From NCBI RefSeq assembly GCF_000931935.2, contig NZ_AZAC01000008.1, positions 62,001-126,000 on the forward strand: 64,000 bases of DNA, given 5' to 3'. The notes under the pieces were generated by a model. That model saw only the letters and a program-made list of their open reading frames with translations, did not search any database and was not told the DNA's origin. Positions 1 to 9,612 of the stretch are shown here, piece after piece. A program made the position numbers and the translations under genes. How positions within the stretch are numbered: position 1 is the first letter of the stretch; the number at the start of each line of letters is the position of its first letter. The stretch comes from Dethiosulfatarculus sandiegensis (GTDB lineage Bacteria; Desulfobacterota; Desulfarculia; Desulfarculales; Desulfarculaceae).

Positions 1-538
1 CTGTGAACTCCTGATCTTTGATGGTTTTTAAGTTTATACGCACACTGTAGGAGGCCCCCATGGCCGCCGCCTGGGCCAGATGAAGGGCGGTGCCTGCATC
101 AGAGGCGCAAACCGGGTTGCCCATTTCAGTGACCGCGACCAAAAGTTCCAAAAGACGGTTTACCGCGTTCAAGGTCTCCAAAGGAACCAAGGAAGCGCCT
201 TTGGTGGCGTTCTGAACAGCCTGGCTGCGGGCCTTTTTTTCCTGGTCGGTGGATTTGGGAAGGCTAAATGCCTTTAACACCTGGTTGTAGGCCTGGGTAT
301 CCTGATCCACCAGTGATTTGAATTCCTGGGCCAATTCATCCGCTTGATCCCGAATTTGCTCCATGACTTCAAAAGTATTGGTAAATTGAGGCCTGCCCAG
401 GGTAAAGCGGGCCACCATGGCGCAAAGGGCCGCAGCCTGGCTGCCGGCCAGGGCGGCGGCGCTGCCCCCGCCGGGCGTGGAAGAATCGGAGGCCAGCCGG
501 TCCACAAATTCAGAGGCTGTGAGGTCCATTAAATTCAT
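1..538 (-). CDS. Formimidoyltetrahydrofolate cyclodeaminase (FtcD C-terminal-type / FchA-like), 3' end beyond the window
   Basis: Reading from the ATG at 538 the protein begins MNLMDLTASEFVDRLAS and continues without a stop to the window edge (about 179 residues visible). The stretch STPGGGSAAALAGSQAAALC at roughly residues 19-38 is the glycine-rich folate-site loop of the formiminotransferase-cyclodeaminase family. The enzyme closes 5-formimino-THF to 5,10-methenyl-THF and releases ammonia, which completes transfer of the histidine ring carbon to folate. Its ATG overlaps the hutI stop codon (TGATG), so translation is probably coupled. In animals this domain is fused to the transferase; here the two are separate genes. 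The C-terminus is not visible. Confidence 0.9.
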   Translation of the reverse strand, partial: MNLMDLTASEFVDRLASDSSTPGGGSAAALAGSQAAALCAMVARFTLGRPQFTNTFEVMEQIRDQADELAQEFKSLVDQDTQAYNQVLKAFSLPKSTDQEKKARSQAVQNATKGASLVPLETLNAVNRLLELLVAVTEMGNPVCASDAGTALHLAQAAAMGASYSVRINLKTIKDQEFT

Positions 539-1794
539 CACAAACTCCTTTGGGTTGAGGCCGCCAGACGGCCTTTTTTATATACCGCGGCCATGGGGTT
601 GATCCCTGCCCGATAGGCGATTACTGCCGGTGATTCTCCTGCCAAAAGGCAGAAGTCAGCCTGCTTGCCCGGCTCCAAGGAACCCACCTTGTGCCCCAGG
701 TTCAAGGCGTAGGCTGCGTTCAAAGTGGCGGCTGTAAGGGCCTCTTCCAAGCTTAGACCCATCTGCATCACCGCCAGGCCAAAGACAAAGGCCATGGAAA
801 GCACATAACTGGAACCCGGGTTGCAGTCTGTGGCCAGGGCCACGGCCAGTCCGGCTTCCAGCATGGTCCGGGCCGGGGCATAGGGCTTTTTAAGGCTATA
901 GGCCGTGGCCGGTAAAAGTATGGCCACCACCTGCGCTTTTGCCATTTCGGCTATGCTTTCCGGGCTAACCGCCAACAGATGGTCTGCGCTGATTGCCTTT
1001 AACTGCGCGGCCAGGCCGCCGCCGCCCAGGTCATGAACCTCGTCGGCATGCAGTTTGGGCAAAAGCCCGTGTTTTTTGCCCGCAAGAAGGATGCGTTTAG
1101 ACTGTTCTTTTGTGAATACGCCTTTTTCACAAAAAACATCGGCAAATTTGGCTATGCCCTGTTCGGCCACCTTGGGGATCATTTCATCTATGAGTAAATC
1201 CACATATTCCTCCGGCCGGTCTTTCTTTTCCCTGGGGATGGCATGGGCCCCTAAAAAAGTGGCCACAATATCCTGAGAAGCCTTTTGACCCGCCAGCTCT
1301 ATCACCGAGAGCATTTTGAGCTCATTTTCCGTATCCAGGCCATAGCCGCTTTTAATCTCAACTGTGGTGGAACCGTGGGCCAGGGCCAGATCCAGATGTT
1401 CGAGGGTTGTCTTGAGCAGGTCTTCCCGAGAGGCCTTTCGCACGGAGTCCACACTGTTCAAGATGCCCCCGCCGCGTTTTAAAATTTCCAGATAGGGCAC
1501 ACCTTGGATGCGTTCTGAAAACTCCTTTTCCCTGGTTTGGGCAAAACACATATGGGTGTGTGGATCAACCAGCCCGGGAATCATGGCCCGGCCTTGGCAG
1601 TCTATTATCTCGGCATCATCGCCTGCCCGGCTCAATACTTCTTCTTGGGGCCCCACTGCCTTGATAACACCCCGATGATGCCAAAGAGCGCCTCGGGCAA
1701 GGGTCATCACCCGGCCCTGCTCAGACCCGGCCAGGGCGCGGCCAGGGTCCAGGGGGGTGTGGATATTGGCGTTTATATGTACTGTGCCCGGCAT
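538..1794 (-). CDS. hutI: Imidazolonepropionase
   Basis: This 418-residue protein is the usual length for HutI, a metal-dependent amidohydrolase that opens 4-imidazolone-5-propionate to N-formimino-L-glutamate. The metal-binding HxH appears as DPHTHMCF near residues 77-84. KLHADEVHDLGG near residue 250 and ATDCNPGSS near residue 320 carry the other expected His and Asp ligands. The gene is third in the minus-strand hut operon: its ATG follows the stop of the formimidoyltransferase gene by 3 bases, and its own stop overlaps the next start by one base. Regulation is presumably from the hutU promoter by HutC. Confidence 0.96.
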   Translation of the reverse strand: MPGTVHINANIHTPLDPGRALAGSEQGRVMTLARGALWHHRGVIKAVGPQEEVLSRAGDDAEIIDCQGRAMIPGLVDPHTHMCFAQTREKEFSERIQGVPYLEILKRGGGILNSVDSVRKASREDLLKTTLEHLDLALAHGSTTVEIKSGYGLDTENELKMLSVIELAGQKASQDIVATFLGAHAIPREKKDRPEEYVDLLIDEMIPKVAEQGIAKFADVFCEKGVFTKEQSKRILLAGKKHGLLPKLHADEVHDLGGGGLAAQLKAISADHLLAVSPESIAEMAKAQVVAILLPATAYSLKKPYAPARTMLEAGLAVALATDCNPGSSYVLSMAFVFGLAVMQMGLSLEEALTAATLNAAYALNLGHKVGSLEPGKQADFCLLAGESPAVIAYRAGINPMAAVYKKGRLAASTQRSL

Positions 1795-1797
1795 TTT

Positions 1798-2712
1798 CTA
1801 GGCCTCGCCCCCTGAGCCCAACAGGGCCAGTTCCACCACCTGTTCGGGCTTGAAGTCATTGAGTTGCAGATAGTAGGCCGCGCTATCAAGCAAGGCCTGT
1901 GCGGGAATCATGCCGTAAACCTCGCATTCGGCAACGGAAACTCCCCAACGGGCCGCCTCCATGCGGATCATTTCCACCACCCGGTAGAGTGCGTTTTTTT
2001 GAAAATCCACCAGGTTCATGGAGACCTGAACCATGCCTTTTTCCTTTAGGACAAGGCCAATGCCCTTTACATGGCAAAAACCGCCTGAAGACGCCCTGAC
2101 ATATTGGGCGATCTTCTGGGCCACCTCAATATCGTCGGTCTTCAGGTTCACATTAAAGGCAATTAAAAATTTTCTGGCCCCGATCACCGTGGCCCCGGCT
2201 GTGGGATGCAGGGCGGCGGGCCCCAGGTCAGGCCGCCTGCTTTCTTCCTTGATCGCTGTTTTGAGCCCTTCGAACTGGCCTTTGCGGATTTTCTCCAGGT
2301 TTTTCCTTTGGGGGTTATTGGCGGCTTCTTCGTAGTAATAAACCGGCACCTTAAAGGCATCGTAAAAACGCATGCCGAATTCCCTGGCCAGGTCCACGCA
2401 GGCCTTCATGTCAATGCCCATTACCGGCACAAAGGGAATCACATCCACCGCACCTATACGAGGGTGGCCTCCCTGGTGCATGTTTAAGTCAATTTCCTTT
2501 ACGGCAATCTCACAAGCCTCCAAAAGGGCCTTTGTCATGGGGCCCGGTTCACCGGCCAGGCTCACCACCAGGCGGTTGTGATCCGCATCAGCCCGGTAAT
2601 CCAGCAGTCTAACCCCCTGCCTTCCCCTAAAGGGGGCAACTATGGCCTCTATAACCTCCGGCCGCCTGCCTTCGCTGAAATTGGGTACGCATTCTATAAT
2701 TTTTCCGCTCAT
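1798..2712 (-). CDS. Glutamate formimidoyltransferase (FtcD N-terminal-type)
   Basis: The 304-residue protein starts MSGKIIECVPNFSEGRRPEV, the signature N-terminus of formiminotransferases. It transfers the formimino group from N-formimino-L-glutamate to tetrahydrofolate, giving glutamate and 5-formimino-THF. NMHQGGHPRIGAVDVIPFVP near residues 79-98 contains the conserved active-site His region. A longer frame opens at 2853, but that start would overlap hutU by nearly 90 bases. The ATG at 2712 has AAGGAG about 9 bases upstream and is preferred. Together with the separate cyclodeaminase this replaces the fused eukaryotic enzyme. The 5-formimino-THF route, rather than hydrolytic HutE/HutG, is typical of anaerobes that ferment or oxidise histidine and glutamate. 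Confidence 0.95.
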   Translation of the reverse strand: MSGKIIECVPNFSEGRRPEVIEAIVAPFRGRQGVRLLDYRADADHNRLVVSLAGEPGPMTKALLEACEIAVKEIDLNMHQGGHPRIGAVDVIPFVPVMGIDMKACVDLAREFGMRFYDAFKVPVYYYEEAANNPQRKNLEKIRKGQFEGLKTAIKEESRRPDLGPAALHPTAGATVIGARKFLIAFNVNLKTDDIEVAQKIAQYVRASSGGFCHVKGIGLVLKEKGMVQVSMNLVDFQKNALYRVVEMIRMEAARWGVSVAECEVYGMIPAQALLDSAAYYLQLNDFKPEQVVELALLGSGGEA

Positions 2713-2764
2713 CTTGGGCTTTTCTCCTTGGCGGATTTGGGTGACGGCGCTTTTCAAGTCAGCC

Positions 2765-4483
2765 TCAGCCCAGATCCTGATCCGTGATCCCGGGAATAAT
2801 GATCCCCCGCGCCCGGGCCGTTTCAACCGCCTTTTCATATCCCGCATCCGCATGGCGGATAATGCCGGTGGCCGGGTCGTTTCTGAGCACCGTGGTGACC
2901 CTTAGCTCCGCTTCCTTGCTGCCGTCGGCCACAGTCACCTGGCCCGCGTGCATGGCATAGCCAATGCCCACGCCGCCGCCGTCGTGAAAAGAGGTCCAGG
3001 CCGAACCGGAGGCCACGCTGGTCATGCAGTTTAAAAGCGCCCAGTCGGCCACCGCGTCCGAACCGTCTTTCATGGCCTCGGTCTCCCGATAAGGTGAAGC
3101 CACTGACCCGCAGTCCAGATGGTCCCTGCCAATAACCAAAGGCGCCTTGACCTTGCCCGAGGCCACCAGGTCGTTGAATATTTTGCCTGCTTTATCCCTT
3201 TCCCCGTAACCCAGCCAGCAGATCCTGGCGGGCAGGCCCATATGGGTTACCTTTTCCGCGGCCATTTCAAGCCAGCGGACCATGCGTGTTTTATAGGGAA
3301 AGGCCTCGATCAGGGCCTGGTCCGTGGCCTCGATATCGGCCGGGTCCCCGGAAAGGGCGGCCCAGCGGAAGGGTCCTTCTCCTTCGCAGAAAAGGGGGCG
3401 TATAAAGGCCGGGGTAAAGCCGGGATAGTCCATGGCGTTTGTCACGCCCCGGGTCAGGGCCTGGCCCCTTAAGTTGTTTCCGTAATCAAAGGCGACCGCC
3501 CCCCTGGCCTGCATCTTCAAGATGGCCCGGCAATGGGTGGCCATGGATTTAAGGGAAAGCTCCTTATATTTTTCCGGGTCCTGTTTGCGCATCAAAAGGG
3601 CTTTTTCATAGGGGATGCCCATGGGTACATAACCGTTCAGCTCATCGTGGGCGCTGGTCTGGTCGGTTATCACATCCGGGATAAAGTTTTTTTCAAGCAT
3701 TGCCGGCAGCACTTCAGCCGCATTGCCCAAAAGCCCTATGGAGAGCGGTTTTTTGTCTGCCGCCGCCTGGCGGGCCATTTTCATGGCTGTGTCCAGATCC
3801 GGGGCTGTTGTATCCAGGTAGGCGGTCTCAAGCCGCCTTTGGATGCGCTTTTCATCCACCTCCACAATAATGGCCACACCGTTGTTCATGGTGACCGAAA
3901 GGGGCTGGGCCCCGCCCATGCCGCCCAGGCCTGCGGTGACAACTATTTTTCCCTTCAAGTCTCCCTGGTAATGCCGGTCCGCCAAAGAGGCAAAGGTCTC
4001 GTAAGTGCCCTGGAGTATGCCCTGGCTCCCGATGTATATCCAGGAGCCCGCGGTCATCTGGCCGTACATCATGAGCCCTTTTTTATCCAACTCGTAAAAA
4101 TGCTCCCAATTGTCCCATTTGCCCACCAGATTTGAGTTTGCTATCAAGACCCTGGGGGCGTGCTCATGGGTGGTTAACACTCCCACCGGCTTGCCGGACT
4201 GGACCAGCATTGTTTGGTTATTTTCCAGGCCGAGAAGGGTGCGCACCAGGGCGTCAAAGCAGGGCCAGTTGCGGGCCGCCTTGCCGTAGCCGCCGTAAAC
4301 AATCAGTTCATCTGGGTTTTCGCCGTTTTCCGGATCAAGGTTGTTCAGCAGCATGCGCAAGGCCGCTTCCTGAAGCCAGCCTTTGCAATGGAGTTCCGTG
4401 CCTGTGGGGGCTTTCACCGGCCTTTTGCGGCCACAACCTATTTGCAGCTGTTCCATGAGTTTTTTTGACGGGGATTGAGTCAC
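2765..4483 (-). CDS. hutU: Urocanate hydratase
   Basis: At 572 residues this is the normal length for urocanase, which uses tightly bound NAD+ to hydrate urocanate to imidazolone propionate. Visible hallmarks are the NAD-binding [14 protein letters not shown] (about 181-194), the active-site cysteine stretch [17 protein letters not shown] (about 365-381), GRDHLDCGS (about 452-460) and the late DGGGVGIG (about 501-508). It is the promoter-proximal gene of the hut operon; the operator and a candidate promoter lie about 230 bases upstream. No histidine ammonia-lyase (hutH) is visible, so it must lie beyond the left edge or elsewhere if the pathway is complete. Confidence 0.97.
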   Translation of the reverse strand: MTQSPSKKLMEQLQIGCGRKRPVKAPTGTELHCKGWLQEAALRMLLNNLDPENGENPDELIVYGGYGKAARNWPCFDALVRTLLGLENNQTMLVQSGKPVGVLTTHEHAPRVLIANSNLVGKWDNWEHFYELDKKGLMMYGQMTAGSWIYIGSQGILQGTYETFASLADRHYQGDLKGKIVVTAGLGGMGGAQPLSVTMNNGVAIIVEVDEKRIQRRLETAYLDTTAPDLDTAMKMARQAAADKKPLSIGLLGNAAEVLPAMLEKNFIPDVITDQTSAHDELNGYVPMGIPYEKALLMRKQDPEKYKELSLKSMATHCRAILKMQARGAVAFDYGNNLRGQALTRGVTNAMDYPGFTPAFIRPLFCEGEGPFRWAALSGDPADIEATDQALIEAFPYKTRMVRWLEMAAEKVTHMGLPARICWLGYGERDKAGKIFNDLVASGKVKAPLVIGRDHLDCGSVASPYRETEAMKDGSDAVADWALLNCMTSVASGSAWTSFHDGGGVGIGYAMHAGQVTVADGSKEAELRVTTVLRNDPATGIIRHADAGYEKAVETARARGIIIPGITDQDLG

Positions 4484-4709
4484 TTTAGCGCCTCCATGCT
4501 GAAAAGATTCCCGAAACTTGGCGAGGCAGACTTAAAACGGCGGGAGGCAAAAAAGCCCGGTAACGGCTTTTGCCAAAGAATGAGAAGCCTTGCCGGTTAT
4601 TGGGGCCTACTGGGAAACCAATGACAACACCCTGAAAGCATTTGTTTTTATTTTAACAAAGTGCGCCTTTTTTTTTGGGGCGAATAAATGATTTCCAAGT
4701 CAGAATAAG

Positions 4710-4721
4710 TTGTATATACAA
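4710..4721. promoter_or_regulatory. HutC-type operator palindrome
   Basis: TTGTATATACAA is a perfect 12-base palindrome between the divergent hutU and hutC-like genes. GntR/HutC-subfamily repressors are known to bind TGTA-N2-TACA-like sites at hut promoters, and this site fits that pattern exactly. It abuts the candidate -10 of the hutU promoter, where repressor binding would block RNA polymerase until urocanate is present. Confidence 0.75.
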
Positions 4722-4749
4722 TCTACTACCAGGGATGGGGGGGAGTCAA
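4720..4749 (-). promoter_or_regulatory. Candidate sigma-70 promoter for hutU operon
   Basis: Read on the minus strand, TTGACT (4749-4744) is followed after 18 bases by TAGATT (4725-4720). The -35 is strong and the -10 moderate (4 of 6). The -10 overlaps the edge of the palindromic operator, which supports repressor control. The transcript would have a leader of roughly 230 bases before the hutU ATG. Confidence 0.4.
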
Positions 4750-5118
4750 GTAAATAGAATAAACGTCTTGATCATCAGGATATTGGCATGGTTAACTAAT
4801 GGGCGCGTCCTTGGGGAAAAAGAAAAGGCCCCATGATTTGCACGCATGGACATTTGGCCGGTTATGAGGGATTATTATAAGATATTTCCAAATCAGGATC
4901 GACAGCCCGCTTTGAAAAGACCGGAAACCCGGATTATTTCGACTAACAGGTTTGAAGATCGATCAAATTAAAATATTTGATAAAAAACAATAGTTTGCCT
5001 AGTGCGGGTTTAAAATGGCCAGGACAGCCTTTTAAAACACCCTGTTAAAGGCCGGGTGCAGGCCAAAAAGGGTGAAACCTGTATTTTGTTTACCAGCCGA
5101 CCATACAAGAGGCCTTAC

Positions 5119-5886
5119 ATGCATCCCGATTCCAAAGAAACCGCAAAAAAGGATTCCACACCCTTGCCTTTATATCAGCAGGTCAAGGAACATATCCTTT
5201 CAAATATCAAGGCCGGGCAGTGGCCGGCCGGAGCCAGGGTGCCTTCTGAGAATGAGCTGGTGGATTCCCTGGGCGTTTCCCGCATGACCGCCAACCGGGC
5301 CGTACGGGAGCTGACCGCGGAAGGCGTGCTGGTGCGCATGCAGGGGAAGGGCACCTTTGTCCGGGAGCGTAAACCTGTTGCCACGCTTTTGGAAATAAAA
5401 CCCATAGCTGATGAAATCGCCCAGAAGGGCGGGGTTCATTCGTCTCGCCTGCATATTCTCGAGATGGTGCGCTCACAGGGAGAATTGGCGTTGGCCATGA
5501 ACCTGACGCCGGGCGACAAGGTTTGTCATGTAGTTTTGGTTCATATGGATAATGGCAACCCGGTGCAGTTGGAGGATCGCTATGTGAATCCCCTGGTGGC
5601 CCCGGAGTTTATGGAGCAGGATTTTACAAAGACCACCCCCAGCCGCTATCTGCTTGATGTCGCTCCCCTCACCGAGGTGGAACATGTAGTCGAGGCCCTG
5701 TTGCCCGACAAAAACACCCAGGATCTCCTCTACCTTAACGGCCCTGAACCCTGCTTGGTGCTTTATCGGCGGACCTGGTCCCATGACAAGGTGGCCACCC
5801 GTTCCACCTTTGTGCATCCCGGCTCCAGGTTCAGGTTGGGCGGGCGCTTCAAACCCTCTTCCCAGGCAAGGCCGCTTGAGGCCTGA
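5119..5886 (+). CDS. hutC: HutC-like GntR/UTRA transcriptional repressor of histidine utilisation
   Basis: The protein of 255 residues has an N-terminal winged helix-turn-helix (PLYQQVKEHILSNIKAGQW, then SENELVDSLGVSRMTANRAV and GKGTFV) and a C-terminal UTRA ligand-binding domain ending in a Y..RTWS / GSRFRLGGRF tail typical of HutC. HutC proteins sense urocanate and release the hut operator. Divergent placement from hutU and the palindrome between them support this role. The longest frame begins at a GTG at 5056. The ATG at 5119, preceded by AAGAGG, places the helix-turn-helix at the normal distance from the N-terminus and is chosen here. The gene appears to be a single transcription unit. 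Confidence 0.9.
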   Translation: MHPDSKETAKKDSTPLPLYQQVKEHILSNIKAGQWPAGARVPSENELVDSLGVSRMTANRAVRELTAEGVLVRMQGKGTFVRERKPVATLLEIKPIADEIAQKGGVHSSRLHILEMVRSQGELALAMNLTPGDKVCHVVLVHMDNGNPVQLEDRYVNPLVAPEFMEQDFTKTTPSRYLLDVAPLTEVEHVVEALLPDKNTQDLLYLNGPEPCLVLYRRTWSHDKVATRSTFVHPGSRFRLGGRFKPSSQARPLEA

Positions 5887-6100
5887 TTCAGGATTATTTT
5901 TCCAAAATGAGATCTCCGGTTTGATTGGGATATGATCGAGGTCGGCCCCTTAAGCTATAATTATTAAGAGATGGATTTAGGTAATAAAGCTTAAAATTAT
6001 ACTTTAATAGTTGCCCCGGAATTCCAAATGGCATCTGCAAATACTTAAACGGGAGGGGATTGGTGCGGTTTTACGAATTAAAATAGGGTCTTAAAAAGTT

Positions 6101-8863
6101 ATGGATAAAGTAATGAAGATCTTCTGAACTTTATTAATAATTATCTTTGTTTTCGCCTTTGGGCCAAGCCCGGCCCAACCTGATTCCCTTGTGGTTGTGG
6201 GCGATGCTAAGTACCCGCCTTTTGAATTCCTCTCCCTGGACGGTAAATCCCACAGCATATTTGTGGATGTCTGGAATTTTTGGTCCCAAAAAACAGGCAC
6301 GCAGGTTGAATACCGCCTTATGGAATGGTCCAACGCCCTGTAGGCAGTGGAAAACGGCGAGGCCGATGTGGTGGGCGGTATTTTCTTCAGCCCGGAAAGA
6401 GTCCAAAAATTCAGTTTCTCTTCGCATTACTACCAGATTCCGGCAAACATTTTTTTTCATAGCAGCATTTACGGCTTGAGAAATCTGAAAGACTTAGACG
6501 GCTTCAGGGTGGGGGTGGTGGCCCAGGACTATTCGGTGACCTATCTGCTGAATAATCGACCGGCCTTAAATCTTGTGCTTTATTCCAATGCCGAGATGAT
6601 GATCAAGGCTGCCCACAAAGGTGAGATAAGGGTCATGGTCGGTGATGCGCCGGTGATCCGGTTTTATTTGGCCAAATATGAATTGATTGATGAGTTCAAG
6701 CAACCGGCCAAAGCCCTTTACAGGGGAAAAGTTAATTCGGCGGTTAAAAAGGGCAACACCCAAACCCTGAACTTGGTAGCCGGGGGCTTTGCCAAGATTA
6801 CAGATGAGGAGCTTTCCGCGATTACGGAAAAATGGGTGGGGATAAAGGTTTGGAAAAGACTGCCCTGGTTCTGGATATCAATTGGTCTGGCAGGCGGGGT
6901 GCTGGTGCTTTTGATCATGTTTTTATGGAACCGCCAGCTTTCCAGGCGCATCCAGACAGCCACTTCTGATATCAGGTCAAAGCAAAGGGCCCTGGAAAAA
7001 TCCCGCCAGGAGCTCAAAGAACGCGAGGCGTTTTTCAGGCATTTCACCGAGCACACCGAAGACTGCATTATGCGCTTTGCTCGCGAATTCAGGCATCTGT
7101 ATGTGAATAGAGTGGCGGAGCTTACCACCGGCATCAAGATGGCAGACTTCATAGGTAAAACTCATCAGGAGTTGGGCTTTCCCGAGGATTTGACCAAACA
7201 GTGGCATTCCGCGTTGGAAGAGGTTTTCAGTACTGGGGAACCCAAAAAAATAGAATTCCAGTTACCCAACGGCATCTGGATGGATTGGCTGGTTTTTCCG
7301 GAAAAAGGTCCTGAAGGCGAAGTTAAAAATGTAATGACTTCCGCCAGGGAAATAACGGACCGTAAGAGGGCAGAGCAAGAGATCAGGCGGCTCGGCCAGT
7401 TTCTGGAGGGAGTGATTGAAAACGCCAATGTCTGGTTGACTGTTTTGGACGCCGATTACAAGGTTTTAATCTGGAATCGGGCGGCCGAGCCGATCAGTGG
7501 CTATAACCGGGTGGTGGGCTCCAGGAAGATCTGGCGGAACTTGTTTTCTGATCAGGTCTCCAGAGCCTTTGCGTTCTCCAAAATTAAAGAAGTTTTTAAT
7601 GATCTTTTATCCCTTGAGGATATTGAGACTCCCATCCGCACCCGCATGGGTGGAAAGAAGGTGATTGCCTGGAATTTAAGGCCTCTTATGGATGAGAAAG
7701 GCAAGTCTTCCGGCTTGATCGCCATGGGAAGGGAGGTAACCGAAAACGCCGACCTTGAGGAAAGATTGCGACAGTCCCAGAAAATGGAGGTTATAGGCAC
7801 TCTTGCCAGCGGCGTGGCCCATGGTTTCAATAATCTTTTACAGGCAATGACAAGCTATGTGCAGCTTCTTTTGTTCAAATGTGAGGATAGAACGGATGAG
7901 CATAAATACCTCATGGAGATAGCCGGTTCAGTAGATCGAGCCGCTGACTTGGTTAACCGGCTTCTGGCCTTTGGGCGCAAGATGGCAAGCAGACCCAGGC
8001 TGCTTGAACGGACCATTCCCAAGATGGTGAGAATAGAAACAAGGGCGGCTCCTGATCTGAGGCTGGTGAATGCGGATTCCACTCAACTGGAGCAGGTTTT
8101 GGTGAACCTGGCCAACAATGCCAAGGACGCCATGTCCGAAGGCGGCAGGCTGACCACTGTCACGGAAAACGCTTGTTCTTCCGGCCGGGAAAAACATAGC
8201 TTGGAGGGGGGCAAAAGGGGATTATGTAAAACTTACGGTAAGTGACACCGGCTTCGGCATGGACAGGGAGACTATGAGTCATATGTTTGAGCCTTTTTTT
8301 ACCACCAAGGAAGAGGGAAAGGGAACCGGCCTGGGGCTTGCCATGGCCTATGGCATTATAAAGGCCCATAAGGGGGTGCTTCTTTGTCAAAGTGAGCCTT
8401 CCCAAGGCTCGGTTTTTCCATTTACCTGCCCGCAGCCCCGAAAGACGCCGTTTTATTGGAAGAACCCAAACCTCTGACGGAAAATGCCACAGGCAACCGG
8501 GAAACCATTTTGCTGGTGGATGGTAAGGCTGCCATCCGAAAGGCGGCCAAGGAATTCCTGGAGTTGGGTAACTACAAAGTCTTAACCGCTGAGAACGGCG
8601 AGCAGGGAATAGCGATTTTCAGAGAAGATAAACAGGGGATCGAATTAGTAATATTGGATCTGGGTATGCCCGGCATGGGCGGGTCCAAGGCCATGAGCCG
8701 CATCCTTGCGGTGGACCCCGAGGCCCGAATTTTGATAGCAAGCGGTTATTCCCAACAAAAGCAGGTCAGGGAGTCTTTGAACCATGGTGCGGGCGGTTTT
8801 ATAGCCAAACCTTATCGTTTGATGGATTTAATGAAAAAAATTGGCGAGATGATCAATTCCTGA
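6101..8863 (+). pseudogene. Decayed hybrid sensor histidine kinase (SBP-type sensor, PAS, HisKA, HATPase, receiver)
   Basis: One reading frame from the ATG at 6101 would encode a signal peptide, a periplasmic bacterial solute-binding (SBP_bac_3) sensor domain (about residues 25-255), a membrane helix, PAS domains, HisKA, HATPase and a receiver. It is broken four times. There is an in-frame TGA at 6125-6127 and an in-frame TAG at 6341-6343. A +1 shift lies near the G-runs at 8206-8220 and a compensating -1 shift in the T-run at 8413-8417, which restores the original frame for the receiver. Active sites have also drifted: the kinase box reads ASGVAHGFNNLLQ instead of HDFNN, and the receiver has LLVDGKAA where DDE is expected. 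The HATPase motifs DTGFGM and GKGTGLGLAMAYGI and the receiver Asp (LDLGMPGMGG) remain recognisable. The intact kinase at 10914-14159 has a similar catalytic half. A translated remnant from 6347 to 8245 is possible but would lack a signal peptide. Confidence 0.85.
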
Positions 8864-8915
8864 CAACCCATGATTCCATCTCTGTCCGAATTGTTCCCCC
8901 GGTCTGATCGGGCTG

Positions 8916-9062
8916 TCATTTCAGGCTGCAGGGAGTGGGCGGGTCCTTTTTATCTTTATCCTTGTAAAAAGGCCAAAACAGTTTCAACCACAGGTTTTTG
9001 AAACGCCTTTCAGTTTTTTGGGGTTTACTTTTGTTGCCAGGGGGTAATTGGGGTCCGGTCAT
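8916..9062 (-). CDS. Small basic hypothetical protein (48 aa)
   Basis: The ATG at 9062 opens a 48-residue frame beginning MTGPQLPPGNKSKPQ and ending in TGA at 8916. A good ribosome binding site (AAGGAAAGG) lies about 5 bases upstream. The protein is Lys/Pro-rich with a central aromatic amphipathic stretch (NLWLKLFWPFYKDKDKKD). The gene sits 16 bases downstream of the DUF1232 gene on the same strand and could be co-transcribed with it. I do not recognise a family. The ribosome binding site, operon-like spacing and non-random composition are the only support. Confidence 0.45.
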   Translation of the reverse strand: MTGPQLPPGNKSKPQKTERRFKNLWLKLFWPFYKDKDKKDPPTPCSLK

Positions 9063-9078
9063 GTTGCCTTTCCTTGCT

Positions 9079-9369
9079 TTAATGTTTTTTTCTGGTCGTA
9101 ATGTGTCGTAAATGTTCTTCCACCACCTCAGGTGGGCTGGTGCGCAAAAGGTTAAGTAAAGACAAGACCAGGATCAGGGCGTCATCGGCAAAGCCGATGG
9201 CCAGGAAAAAGTCCGGGATCAAATCCGTTGGCAGGATCAGGTATGCCAGAGCCAGGCCAACCGGCAGCTTGGACCAAAGCCCCACTCTCCCATCCCTTAA
9301 AAGCCCCCAATAGAGCCTTAAATAGGTTGGTGTGAAATAGTTTAAGAAGAAAAGCCAGTTTCCTCGCAT
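9079..9369 (-). CDS. YkvA/DUF1232 family small membrane protein
   Basis: The 96-residue protein contains YLILPTDLIPDFFLAIGFAD near residues 43-62, the hallmark DUF1232 (YkvA) motif of P-x-D-L-I-P-D-F followed by G-x-x-D-D. The motif sits in a hydrophobic segment that probably associates with the membrane. The function of the family is unknown. The ribosome binding site before the ATG is weak. A 48-codon frame follows on the same strand. Confidence 0.8.
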   Translation of the reverse strand: MRGNWLFFLNYFTPTYLRLYWGLLRDGRVGLWSKLPVGLALAYLILPTDLIPDFFLAIGFADDALILVLSLLNLLRTSPPEVVEEHLRHITTRKKH

Positions 9370-9612
9370 TTAGCATCCGGTAATTTGCTTGTTGCAGGCA
9401 ATTTGCAATTTGGTTGTCCGGTCTGTTCACCTTTACTTTGAAAGACCCGCTCCAATATCTTAACCTCTGTACGGGGCCTTGGCCCATGATTTTGATTGAA
9501 CGGAATTCAAGTAAATAGCTTATTTGTGTGATCTGTTTGATTAAGTTAGAATAGCCTCGATATTTTTATGCTTGACCGGGATGTTGTTTTCCGTACAGGA
9601 GTAGATTTACCC

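Larger units (their letters stand above)
4484..5118. other. Divergent hut intergenic region
   Basis: About 635 bases separate hutU (minus) from the hutC-like gene (plus). I find no convincing reading frame. The region carries the palindromic operator (4710-4721) and a candidate hutU promoter (4720-4749), plus AT-rich sequence around 4960-5000. The long gap suggests other binding sites, but I see no second copy of the palindrome. Confidence 0.7.

Noticed and set aside
2713-2853. N-terminal extension of the formimidoyltransferase
   Set aside because: It overlaps hutU, lacks a ribosome binding site, and the family begins at MSGKIIECVPNF.
6125-6127. TGA in the signal peptide of the same gene as a second selenocysteine
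   Set aside because: It lies in a signal sequence with no redox role and has no SECIS-like hairpin behind it; it is better explained by decay.
6341-6343. In-frame TAG in the sensor part of the kinase read as pyrrolysine
   Set aside because: Neighbouring residues (EWSNAL-x-AVENGEADVVGG) suggest an ordinary Gln, one C-to-T change from CAG; the gene has other lesions, and TAG ends normal genes here (e.g. HdrA at 30815-30817).
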